Of a stretch of 5,748 bases of DNA, positions 1 to 4,918 are shown piece after piece (the stretch's first letter is position 1; each line of letters starts with the position of its first letter). This DNA is from an uncultured Lachnobacterium sp. (GTDB taxonomy: Bacteria; Bacillota; Clostridia; Lachnospirales; Lachnospiraceae): assembly GCA_900549895.1 (NCBI GenBank), contig URQG01000130.1, forward strand, positions 1 to 5,748, written 5' to 3'. The translations under genes and the position numbers were made by a program. The notes beneath the pieces were generated by a model. That model was not told the DNA's origin. It saw only the letters and a program-made list of their open reading frames with translations, and searched no databases.

Positions 1-16
1 TGTGTATAAGAGACAG
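1..16 (+). other. Nextera/Tn5 mosaic-end adapter remnant (not genomic)
   Basis: The first 16 bases, TGTGTATAAGAGACAG, are the 3' part of the 19-bp Tn5 mosaic end (AGATGTGTATAAGAGACAG) used in Nextera library adapters. The matching adapter in the opposite orientation sits at the other end of the window, so this is library sequence left on the contig and not a natural Tn5 end. Genomic sequence begins at base 17. Confidence 0.96.
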
Positions 17-46
17 AATAAAGGCTTATGTAATTTATTCTGGTTT

Positions 47-74
47 TTGAGATGAAAAAGCATCAATTTAGAAT
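47..74 (+). promoter_or_regulatory. Putative sigma-70/SigA promoter for the thyA operon
   Basis: TTGAGA at 47-52 (5 of 6 to the TTGACA consensus) is followed after 16 nt by TAGAAT at 69-74 (5 of 6 to TATAAT). Transcription would begin near base 81, leaving a leader of about 20 nt that just holds the ribosome binding site. The position fits a five-gene transcript starting with thyA. Only 84 genomic bases are visible upstream of thyA, so an additional promoter further left cannot be excluded. Confidence 0.55.
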
Positions 75-90
75 CACTATGAAGAAGGCG

Positions 91-96
91 AGGAGA
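91..96 (+). promoter_or_regulatory. Ribosome binding site that sets the GTG start of thyA
   Basis: AGGAGA lies 4 nt before the GTG at 101. An in-frame TGA at 80-82 rules out any earlier start. The next in-frame ATG (131, residue 11) has no comparable site in front of it, so GTG at 101 is the supported start. Confidence 0.75.
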
Positions 97-100
97 CAAC

Positions 101-949
101 GTGAGTTTAGCAGACAAGATTTTTGTTGATATGTGCAATGATATATTGGAGAACGGAACGAGCACCGAGGGCGAGAAGGTCCGCCCGCACTGGGAGGACG
201 GAACGAGTGCTTACACGATCAAGAAGTTTGGTGTGGTCAACCGTTATGATCTGTCGAAGGAATTCCCGGCGATCACGCTTCGTAAGACTGCGATCAAGAC
301 CTGTACGGAGGAGATGCTCTGGATCTGGCAGAGAAAATCCAACAATATCCATGATTTGAAGAGTACTGTCTGGGATGAGTGGGCGGATGAGAACGGTTCG
401 ATCGGTAAGGCGTATGGTTATCAGCTTGCACAGAAGCATCAGTACAAGGAAGGCATGATGGATCAGGTGGACCGTGTCATCTATGATCTGAAAAACAATC
501 CGTTCAGCCGCAGAATCCTTACCAATATCTATGTGCATCAGGATCTGCATGAGATGAACCTGTATCCTTGTGCATACAGTATGACATTTAATGTGACGCA
601 GAAGCCGGACGATGATAAACTGACACTCAATGCCATCTTAAACCAGCGCTCGCAGGATGTGTTGGCGGCAAACAACTGGAATGTGTGCCAGTATGCGGTA
701 CTGATGCATATGCTTGCACAGGTGTGCGACATGAAGGTGGGCGAGCTGGTGCATGTGATCGCCGATGCACATATTTATGACCGTCATGTACCGATCATCA
801 AGGAACTGATCACAAGAGAGCAGCATCCGGCACCAAAGTTCTGGCTGAATCCGGAGATTAAGGATTTCTATAAGTTTACAACCGATGATATCAAGATTAC
901 GGACTATGTAACCGGCCCGCAGATTAAAAATATTCCAATCGCCATTTAA
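101..949 (+). CDS. thyA: Thymidylate synthase (ThyA)
   Basis: Cytoplasmic enzyme that methylates dUMP to dTMP using 5,10-methylene-tetrahydrofolate and releases dihydrofolate. The 282-residue product has full family length. Visible landmarks are the phosphate-binding Arg28, Glu71 in the EEMLW segment, the paired Arg137-Arg138 of the partner-subunit phosphate site, the nucleophile Cys157 in LYPCAYSMTF, Arg183 and Asp186 in NQRSQD, Asn194 for the uracil ring, and His224/Tyr226 in AHIYDRH. Cys157 is followed by Ala, not the His of E. coli-type enzymes, and the usual LGLPFN is AANNWN. The overall pattern (LWIWQ.KSN, PEIKDFYKFT) resembles the Bacillus/phi3T ThyP3-like branch as I recall it. It starts with GTG and is followed 55 nt later by folA, whose product recycles the dihydrofolate made here. 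No truncation or frameshift is seen. Identity is very secure. Confidence 0.97.
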   Translation: MSLADKIFVDMCNDILENGTSTEGEKVRPHWEDGTSAYTIKKFGVVNRYDLSKEFPAITLRKTAIKTCTEEMLWIWQRKSNNIHDLKSTVWDEWADENGSIGKAYGYQLAQKHQYKEGMMDQVDRVIYDLKNNPFSRRILTNIYVHQDLHEMNLYPCAYSMTFNVTQKPDDDKLTLNAILNQRSQDVLAANNWNVCQYAVLMHMLAQVCDMKVGELVHVIADAHIYDRHVPIIKELITREQHPAPKFWLNPEIKDFYKFTTDDIKITDYVTGPQIKNIPIAI

Positions 950-977
950 AATTTGCCGGAGGCAACTTTAAATGGGC
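941..977 (+). repeat. Imperfect hairpin spanning the thyA stop codon
   Basis: The arms 941-957 and 961-977 form an inverted repeat around a GGA loop. TTGCC (953-957) pairs with GGCAA (961-965), then after one mismatch AAA (949-951) pairs with TTT (967-969), and GCCATTT (941-947) pairs with AAATGGGC (970-977) with single-base bulges at 948 and within 974-976. The thyA stop codon (947-949) lies in the stem. No U-run follows, so it does not look like an intrinsic terminator. It may affect mRNA stability or coupling between thyA and folA. That role is inference. Confidence 0.5.
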
Positions 978-985
978 TGATGTTC

Positions 986-993
986 AAAGGAGG
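986..993 (+). promoter_or_regulatory. Strong ribosome binding site of folA
   Basis: AAAGGAGG is a near-perfect anti-16S match, with 11 nt between it and the ATG at 1005. It lies just 3' of the hairpin at 941-977, so folA translation can begin independently of thyA. Confidence 0.75.
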
Positions 994-1004
994 AGATAGA
1001 TCAT

Positions 1005-1496
1005 ATGAATCTTATTGCAGCAGTCGACCGCAACTGGGCGATCGGTAAAAATAATGAACTGTTAGTACGCATTCCGATGGATCAGAAGTTCTTTCGGGAG
1101 ACAACCACGGGCAAGGTCGTCGTCATGGGGCGGAAGACCTTAGAGAGTTTTCCGAATGGTCTTCCGCTGAAAAACCGCACCAATATCGTGTTGACACACA
1201 ATCCGAATTATGCGGTAGGGGATGCCATCATCGTTCATTCACTGGACGAGTTGCATGAAGAACTGAAAAAATATAACAGCGAGGATATCTATGTTATTGG
1301 CGGCGAGAAGATCTATGCACAGCTTCTCGACGAATGTGACGTCGCTCACATCACAAAGATCGATTATGCTTATGATGCAGATGCATACTTCCCGAATCTG
1401 GACGAGAAGCCGGAGTGGGAGATTACCGCAGACAGCGAGGAGCAGACCTATTTTGATCTGGAATTTTATTTCTATAAATACGAGAGAAGAAAGTAG
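1005..1496 (+). CDS. folA: Dihydrofolate reductase (FolA)
   Basis: NADPH-dependent cytoplasmic enzyme that reduces dihydrofolate to tetrahydrofolate and so closes the cycle opened by ThyA just upstream. The 163-residue length is typical of bacterial chromosomal enzymes. Family marks in order are IAAVDRNWAIGKNNELL, the catalytic acid Asp26 in IPMDQKFF, MGRKTLESFP (41-50, NADPH site), Arg58 in LKNRTNIVL (glutamate tail of folate), VIGGEKIY (97-104, NADPH pyrophosphate) and Thr117. Two active-site positions differ from E. coli: its Trp22 is Val21 here, and its Leu28 is Gln27. These are among the antifolate-contact neighbourhoods, though I believe similar residues are common in related Clostridia. 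The ATG has a strong ribosome binding site. The stop at 1494-1496 is 2 nt before the transporter start. Confidence 0.96.
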   Translation: MNLIAAVDRNWAIGKNNELLVRIPMDQKFFRETTTGKVVVMGRKTLESFPNGLPLKNRTNIVLTHNPNYAVGDAIIVHSLDELHEELKKYNSEDIYVIGGEKIYAQLLDECDVAHITKIDYAYDADAYFPNLDEKPEWEITADSEEQTYFDLEFYFYKYERRK

Positions 1497-1498
1497 TA

Positions 1499-2446
1499 AT
1501 GAGCGATTTTTTATTTAGTATCAATGTAACACTTCCGATTTTTCTGGTCATGGTGATCGGATGGGTTCTCCATCAGATCGGAATGCTCGATGAGCATTTT
1601 GTCACGGTCGCCAATCGGTTTAACTTTAAAGTGACACTTCCGTTTATGCTTTTTCGCGATATTGCGAGTGTGGATATCTGGGAAGTATTTGATCTCAAGT
1701 TTGTGTTGTTCTGTGCGATCGTAAGTACGATCTGTTTCTGGAGCATCTGGGGACTGACGAAAGTATTCTTAAAGGATCAAAGCATGCGTGGCGCATTTGT
1801 TCAGGCTTCGTTTCGGAGCAGTGCAGCGGTCATGGGACTTGCTTTCATCAGCAACATCTACGGATCGTCCGCGATGGGGCCGCTTATGATCATCGGCGCG
1901 GTGCCGCTTTATAACATCTATTCGGTGATCGTACTGACATTCGAGGCAGAGGGAGAACTGGAAGAAGGCAAAGGCAAGATTAAAGAAGCTATCGTAAATA
2001 TTGCGAAGAATCCGATTATTTTATCGATTTTTGCAGGACTGATCGTAGCGCTTCTCGGAATTCAATTCCCGATGCTGGTAAACAAGACCATCAACATGGT
2101 AGCGCAGCTTGCTACGCCACTGGCACTGATCGTACTCGGTGCGGGATTTGAGGGAAGAAAGGCTTTGGCGAAGATTAAACCGACGCTTTGGGCGTCCGCC
2201 ATCAAGTTGTTTTTCCAGCCACTCGTATTTCTGCCGGTTGCAGCGATGATGGGGTATTCCGGTGAGAAACTGATCGCAATCCTTATTATGCTTGCGTCTC
2301 CAACGACACCAAGCTGCTACATTATGGCCAAGAATATGAATAACGACGGAGTCTTGACTGCCAGCGTCATTGTTTCCACGACGCTTCTGGCGGCATTTAC
2401 ATTGACATTCTGGATATTCCTGCTTCGGAGTTTTGGACTGATTTAG
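1499..2446 (+). CDS. AEC (auxin efflux carrier) family transporter
   Basis: Integral membrane protein of 315 residues, the usual size for bacterial members of the Mem_trans/AEC family. About ten hydrophobic segments can be read, near residues 8-28, 41-56, 67-87, 98-118, 125-147, 170-190, 198-217, 228-250, 255-275 and 286-312. A charged loop rich in Glu/Lys/Gly lies at about 149-166 between the two halves. Family-like marks are VTLPFMLF (45-52), QASFRSSAAVMGLAF (102-116, with the conserved Phe-Arg) and ASPTTPSCYIMA near the C-terminus. Characterised bacterial relatives move malate, other organic acids or amino acids, but nothing here identifies the substrate. The start is 2 nt after folA within a purine-rich stretch (GAGAGAAGAAAG), so translation is probably coupled to folA. 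Its position before ilvBN permits a role in moving branched-chain acids or amino acids, which is only a guess. The family call is firm. Confidence 0.9.
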   Translation: MSDFLFSINVTLPIFLVMVIGWVLHQIGMLDEHFVTVANRFNFKVTLPFMLFRDIASVDIWEVFDLKFVLFCAIVSTICFWSIWGLTKVFLKDQSMRGAFVQASFRSSAAVMGLAFISNIYGSSAMGPLMIIGAVPLYNIYSVIVLTFEAEGELEEGKGKIKEAIVNIAKNPIILSIFAGLIVALLGIQFPMLVNKTINMVAQLATPLALIVLGAGFEGRKALAKIKPTLWASAIKLFFQPLVFLPVAAMMGYSGEKLIAILIMLASPTTPSCYIMAKNMNNDGVLTASVIVSTTLLAAFTLTFWIFLLRSFGLI

Positions 2447-2450
2447 GAGG
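2445..2450 (+). promoter_or_regulatory. ilvB ribosome binding site overlapping the transporter stop
   Basis: AGGAGG shares its first two bases with the TAG stop (2444-2446) of the transporter gene and lies 9 nt before the ilvB ATG. The overlap supports co-transcription and translational coupling, and leaves no space for a promoter or attenuator directly in front of ilvB. Confidence 0.85.
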
Positions 2451-2459
2451 ATATAGATT

Positions 2460-4181
2460 ATGGATATAACAGGAAGAAAATTATTCGTAAAAGCGCTCGA
2501 GGAAGAGGGCGTAGATACCATCTTTGGTTATCCGGGTGGTACGGTTACGGATTTATTTGATGAATTATATAAGACGGATTCGATCAATCTGATCTTGCCG
2601 CGTCATGAGCAGGCTCTCATTCACGAGGCAGAAGGTTATGCCAAGTCGACCGGAAAAGTCGGCGTATGCCTAGTGACCAGCGGCCCGGGCGCGACCAACA
2701 CGATCACGGGACTTGCGGATGCACATTATGACAGTATTCCGCTTGTATGTTTTACCGGACAGGTACCGCTTGGCCTCATCGGAAATGATGCGTTTCAGGA
2801 GGTCGATATCGTGGGTATGACAAGAAGCATTACAAAGTATGCGGTAACCGTCAGAAATCGTGCGGAGCTTGGCAAGATCATTAAGATGGCTTTTTATATT
2901 GCCCGCACCGGTAAGCCAGGCCCGGTCCTTATCGATATCCCGAAGGATATTCAGACTGCAACAGGACCTGCGGAATATCCGGAGAACGTGGATATCCGTG
3001 GATATAAGCCGATCAATGGTGTACATGTCGGACAGTTAAAGAAAGCGTATAAGCTTCTGAAATCTGCAAAGAAGCCGCTTATCCTTGCCGGAGGAGGAAT
3101 CAATATCGCTCATGCCAACAAGGCACTGCAGGAATTCGCGGAGAAAGAAAATGTACCGGTCGTTACCACAATTATGGGAAAAGGCGCTATTCCTACAACA
3201 CATCCTCTTTATATCGGCAACTGCGGTATGCACGGAAAGTATGCAGCGAATATGGCGGTCAGCCAGTGTGACGTGCTTTTTTCCATCGGAACCAGATTTA
3301 ACGATCGGATTACCGGTGATTTAAATGAGTTCGCACCGAACGCGAAGATCGTACATATTGATGTCGATACGGCATCTATTTCAAGAAATGTTGTGGTTGA
3401 TGTTCCGGTCGTTGCGGATGCAGGCACGGCACTTGAGAAACTCCTTGAGTGGGCGGAGCCGAAGAAGACGGACAAATGGATGGAACAGATGAAAGCGTGG
3501 GACGCTGAGAATCCGCTTGCGATGCGAAGAGACCGCGGTATCAGCCCGCAGATGATCATGGAGCATATTAATGAGGAGTTCCCGCATAGTATCTATGTCA
3601 CGGATGTTGGACAGCATCAGATGTGGGCGACGCAGTACCTTGAACTCGATGAGGGCAGCCAGCTCATTACATCCGGCGGACTCGGAACGATGGGATTCGG
3701 TTTCCCGGCAGCAATCGGAGCGAAGATCGCCAACCGCGATAAGGATGTTGTTCTGATTACCGGAGACGGTGGTTTCCAGATGAATATTCAGGAGATGGCG
3801 ACCGCTGTCACACAGGGGACACCGATCACCATCTGCCTTCTGAATAATTATTACCTCGGTATGGTACGTCAGATGCAGGAACTGTTTTACGGAAAGCGCT
3901 ACAGCGCAACGTGTCTTCGCAAGCGTCCGGGATGCCCGAATGACTGTAAGGGACCAAACGATGCCTGCCCGAAATATACACCAGATTTTGTAAAACTTGC
4001 GGAAAGTTATGGCGCATATGGCATCCGCGTAGAAAGTGTGGATGATATTGATGCGGCCTTTGCCGAGGCAAAGAAGCATCAGGATGCACCTACGGTCATC
4101 GAGTTTATGATCGCAACAGACGAGTTGGTACTTCCAATGGTCAAGAGCGGTAATCCGATGAGCGAGATGATTTTGAAGTAG
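2460..4181 (+). CDS. ilvB: Acetolactate (acetohydroxyacid) synthase, large catalytic subunit
   Basis: Thiamine-diphosphate enzyme that condenses two pyruvates to acetolactate, or pyruvate with 2-ketobutyrate, the first common step to valine, leucine and isoleucine. Its 573 residues show the three expected domains: N-terminal ThDP domain (about 4-170) with catalytic Glu50 in PRHEQALIHEAEGYA and TSGPGATN; central FAD-type domain (about 190-325) with IGTRFNDRITGD (276-287); and C-terminal ThDP domain with VGQHQMW (383-389), GDGG (435-438) and the Asn462-Asn463 that closes the metal motif. Family features such as GNDAFQEVDIVGMTRSITK separate it from pyruvate oxidases and other ThDP enzymes, and ilvN follows 12 nt later. 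Two oddities: Met472 replaces the Trp of LGMV.QWQ that shapes 2-ketobutyrate preference, and an extra cysteine-rich segment (485-506) follows RYSAT, before the usual PDFVKLAE. No disruption is seen. Confidence 0.96.
   Translation: MDITGRKLFVKALEEEGVDTIFGYPGGTVTDLFDELYKTDSINLILPRHEQALIHEAEGYAKSTGKVGVCLVTSGPGATNTITGLADAHYDSIPLVCFTGQVPLGLIGNDAFQEVDIVGMTRSITKYAVTVRNRAELGKIIKMAFYIARTGKPGPVLIDIPKDIQTATGPAEYPENVDIRGYKPINGVHVGQLKKAYKLLKSAKKPLILAGGGINIAHANKALQEFAEKENVPVVTTIMGKGAIPTTHPLYIGNCGMHGKYAANMAVSQCDVLFSIGTRFNDRITGDLNEFAPNAKIVHIDVDTASISRNVVVDVPVVADAGTALEKLLEWAEPKKTDKWMEQMKAWDAENPLAMRRDRGISPQMIMEHINEEFPHSIYVTDVGQHQMWATQYLELDEGSQLITSGGLGTMGFGFPAAIGAKIANRDKDVVLITGDGGFQMNIQEMATAVTQGTPITICLLNNYYLGMVRQMQELFYGKRYSATCLRKRPGCPNDCKGPNDACPKYTPDFVKLAESYGAYGIRVESVDDIDAAFAEAKKHQDAPTVIEFMIATDELVLPMVKSGNPMSEMILK
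3912..3977 (+). other. Four-cysteine insertion (CX6CX3CX6C) in IlvB
   Basis: Residues 485-506 of IlvB lie between FYGKRYSAT and PDFVKLAESYG, which are nearly adjacent in E. coli- and Bacillus-type enzymes. The segment holds Cys485, Cys492, Cys496 and Cys503 with the symmetric spacing X6-X3-X6, plus several Pro, Gly, Asn and Lys/Arg residues. Four regularly spaced cysteines could bind a metal or Fe-S cluster or form disulfides, but no function is shown by the sequence. I recall similar inserts in IlvB of other Lachnospiraceae. Confidence 0.8.
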
Positions 4182-4185
4182 GAGG
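4180..4185 (+). promoter_or_regulatory. ilvN ribosome binding site overlapping the ilvB stop
   Basis: AGGAGG shares two bases with the ilvB TAG (4179-4181) and is 8 nt before the ilvN ATG. The same stop/Shine-Dalgarno overlap is used at the transporter-ilvB junction. It suits coupled synthesis of the two subunits of one enzyme. Confidence 0.85.
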
Positions 4186-4193
4186 GTGAGATT

Positions 4194-4700
4194 ATGTCAG
4201 ACATGAAAAACCGCTGGATAGCGTTATATGTAGAGAACCAGGTCGGTGTTCTTGCAAAAGTATCGGGACTTTTCTCAGGAAAATCCTACAACTTACAGTC
4301 ACTGACCGTAGGCACAACGGAAGATGAGACGATTTCCCGTATGACGATCTGTGTGACGAGTGATGATATCACCTTTGAGCAGATCAAGAAGCAATTAAAC
4401 CGTATGGTCGAAGTCATCAAGGTGATCGACTTAACCGATGTGCCGCTTCATATGAAGGAGATCCTATATGCGAAGGTCATGGATGTGAACAGTGCACAGA
4501 TCAGTGAAATCTTCCAGATTGCGCAGGTGTTCAAGGTTGATGTGGTCGATATCGGCAAGGACAGCGTGCTGCTTGAGTGCATGCTGACCGAGCGACGCAA
4601 CAATGAACTGATCGCGCTGCTCAAAAATAAGTATCACAGAATTTCGGTTGTGCGCGGGGGAGCGGTCGCAATCGAGACCATCAGTACCGGCTGCCGATAA
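4194..4700 (+). CDS. ilvN: Acetolactate synthase small (regulatory) subunit
   Basis: Regulatory partner of the large subunit encoded just upstream. In this family it raises catalytic activity and carries valine feedback inhibition. The 168-residue length fits IlvN/IlvH proteins. The N-terminal ACT domain (about 7-80) reads IALYVENQVGVLAKVSGLF, YNLQSLTVGTTEDE and ISRMTICV. Asn15, Gly18 and Asn33 align with E. coli IlvH Asn11, Gly14 and Asn29, which line the valine site, so feedback control is probably retained. Residues about 86-160 form the second small-subunit domain (EILYAKVMD through VVRGGAVAIE). The start is fixed by an AGGAGG 8 nt upstream. The ilvN and ilvH symbols are used interchangeably in Firmicutes. 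It is the last gene of the run, before the terminator at 4803-4837. Confidence 0.95.
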   Translation: MSDMKNRWIALYVENQVGVLAKVSGLFSGKSYNLQSLTVGTTEDETISRMTICVTSDDITFEQIKKQLNRMVEVIKVIDLTDVPLHMKEILYAKVMDVNSAQISEIFQIAQVFKVDVVDIGKDSVLLECMLTERRNNELIALLKNKYHRISVVRGGAVAIETISTGCR

Positions 4701-4722
4701 GAGAGGCGGCAAATTTTGATTC

Positions 4723-4749
4723 GCAGAGTGAAAGAAAGTTTCGCTTTGC
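4723..4749 (+). repeat. Hairpin in the ilvN 3' untranslated region
   Basis: GCAGAGTGAAA (4723-4733) can pair fully with TTTCGCTTTGC (4739-4749) as RNA, using two G-U wobbles, around a 5-nt GAAAG loop. It lies 22 nt after the ilvN stop and has no U-run behind it, so it is not a complete terminator alone. It may protect the 3' end of the transcript or act with the terminator downstream. In the rest of 4701-4918 I see only that terminator, a possible promoter and the degV ribosome binding site. Confidence 0.5.
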
Positions 4750-4802
4750 AAAAAGCAGAATGATTACGTGAAATGGTTTTGAAAACTACATAAGATAGAC
4801 AT

Positions 4803-4837
4803 GAAAAGCCTTGATTTCAAGGCTTTTCTTTTGTTTT
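4803..4837 (+). terminator. Rho-independent terminator of the thyA-ilvN operon
   Basis: GAAAAGCCTTGA (4803-4814) is repeated perfectly in inverse as TCAAGGCTTTTC (4817-4828), and TTTTGTTTT (4829-4837) follows at once. The 12-bp arms, very short loop and U-rich tail are those of an intrinsic terminator. There is no matching T-run on the opposite strand, so it works in the + direction, about 100 nt after ilvN. Confidence 0.92.
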
Positions 4838-4843
4838 ATCCTA

Positions 4844-4852
4844 TGTTATACT
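4844..4852 (+). promoter_or_regulatory. Possible extended -10 promoter for the degV gene
   Basis: TG-T-TATACT matches the extended -10 form (TGn before a 5-of-6 TATAAT hexamer). The -35 position 17 nt upstream (4824-4829, TTTTCT) is poor, which extended -10 promoters tolerate. Transcription would start near 4859, just after the operon terminator, giving a leader of about 60 nt. The leader has only a weak 5-bp pairing (4855-4859 with 4877-4881) and no riboswitch that I recognise. Confidence 0.45.
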
Positions 4853-4906
4853 AAGCCATGTGCGGTACTGAAAGGTGTGGCAATAAGATGGGATGATATA
4901 ACAAAA

Positions 4907-4913
4907 GTGAGGG
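4907..4913 (+). promoter_or_regulatory. Ribosome binding site of the degV-family gene
   Basis: GTGAGGG lies 5 nt before the ATG at 4919. It supports this ATG, which also gives the usual DegV N-terminus with the TDS motif at residues 8-10. Confidence 0.6.
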
Positions 4914-4918
4914 ATAAA

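Noticed and set aside
79..115. ATG at 79 as an alternative start upstream of thyA
   Set aside because: It is in a different frame from thyA, and the thyA frame itself has a TGA at 80-82.
107..550. Minus-strand open frame of 147 codons opposite thyA
   Set aside because: Antisense to catalytic segments of ThyA, with no family resemblance; treated as a shadow frame.
2021..2521. Minus-strand open frame of 166 codons opposite the transporter and the ilvB start
   Set aside because: It crosses the transporter-ilvB junction antisense to two real genes and is rich in Arg, Lys, Gln and Ser with no motif.
3381..4079. Long minus-strand open frame (232 codons) opposite ilvB
   Set aside because: It is antisense to a fully convincing IlvB, has no ribosome binding site or recognisable domain, and its Arg/His/Ser-rich composition is that of a shadow frame.
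4894..4902. TG-A-TATAAC, a second extended -10-like motif before the degV gene
   Set aside because: Transcription would start at about 4909, inside the ribosome binding site, and no -35 is present. The motif at 4844-4852 fits better.
4853..4918. Possible riboswitch in the degV leader
   Set aside because: Only a weak 5-bp pairing (4855-4859 with 4877-4881) is visible, and there is no match to any riboswitch consensus I know.
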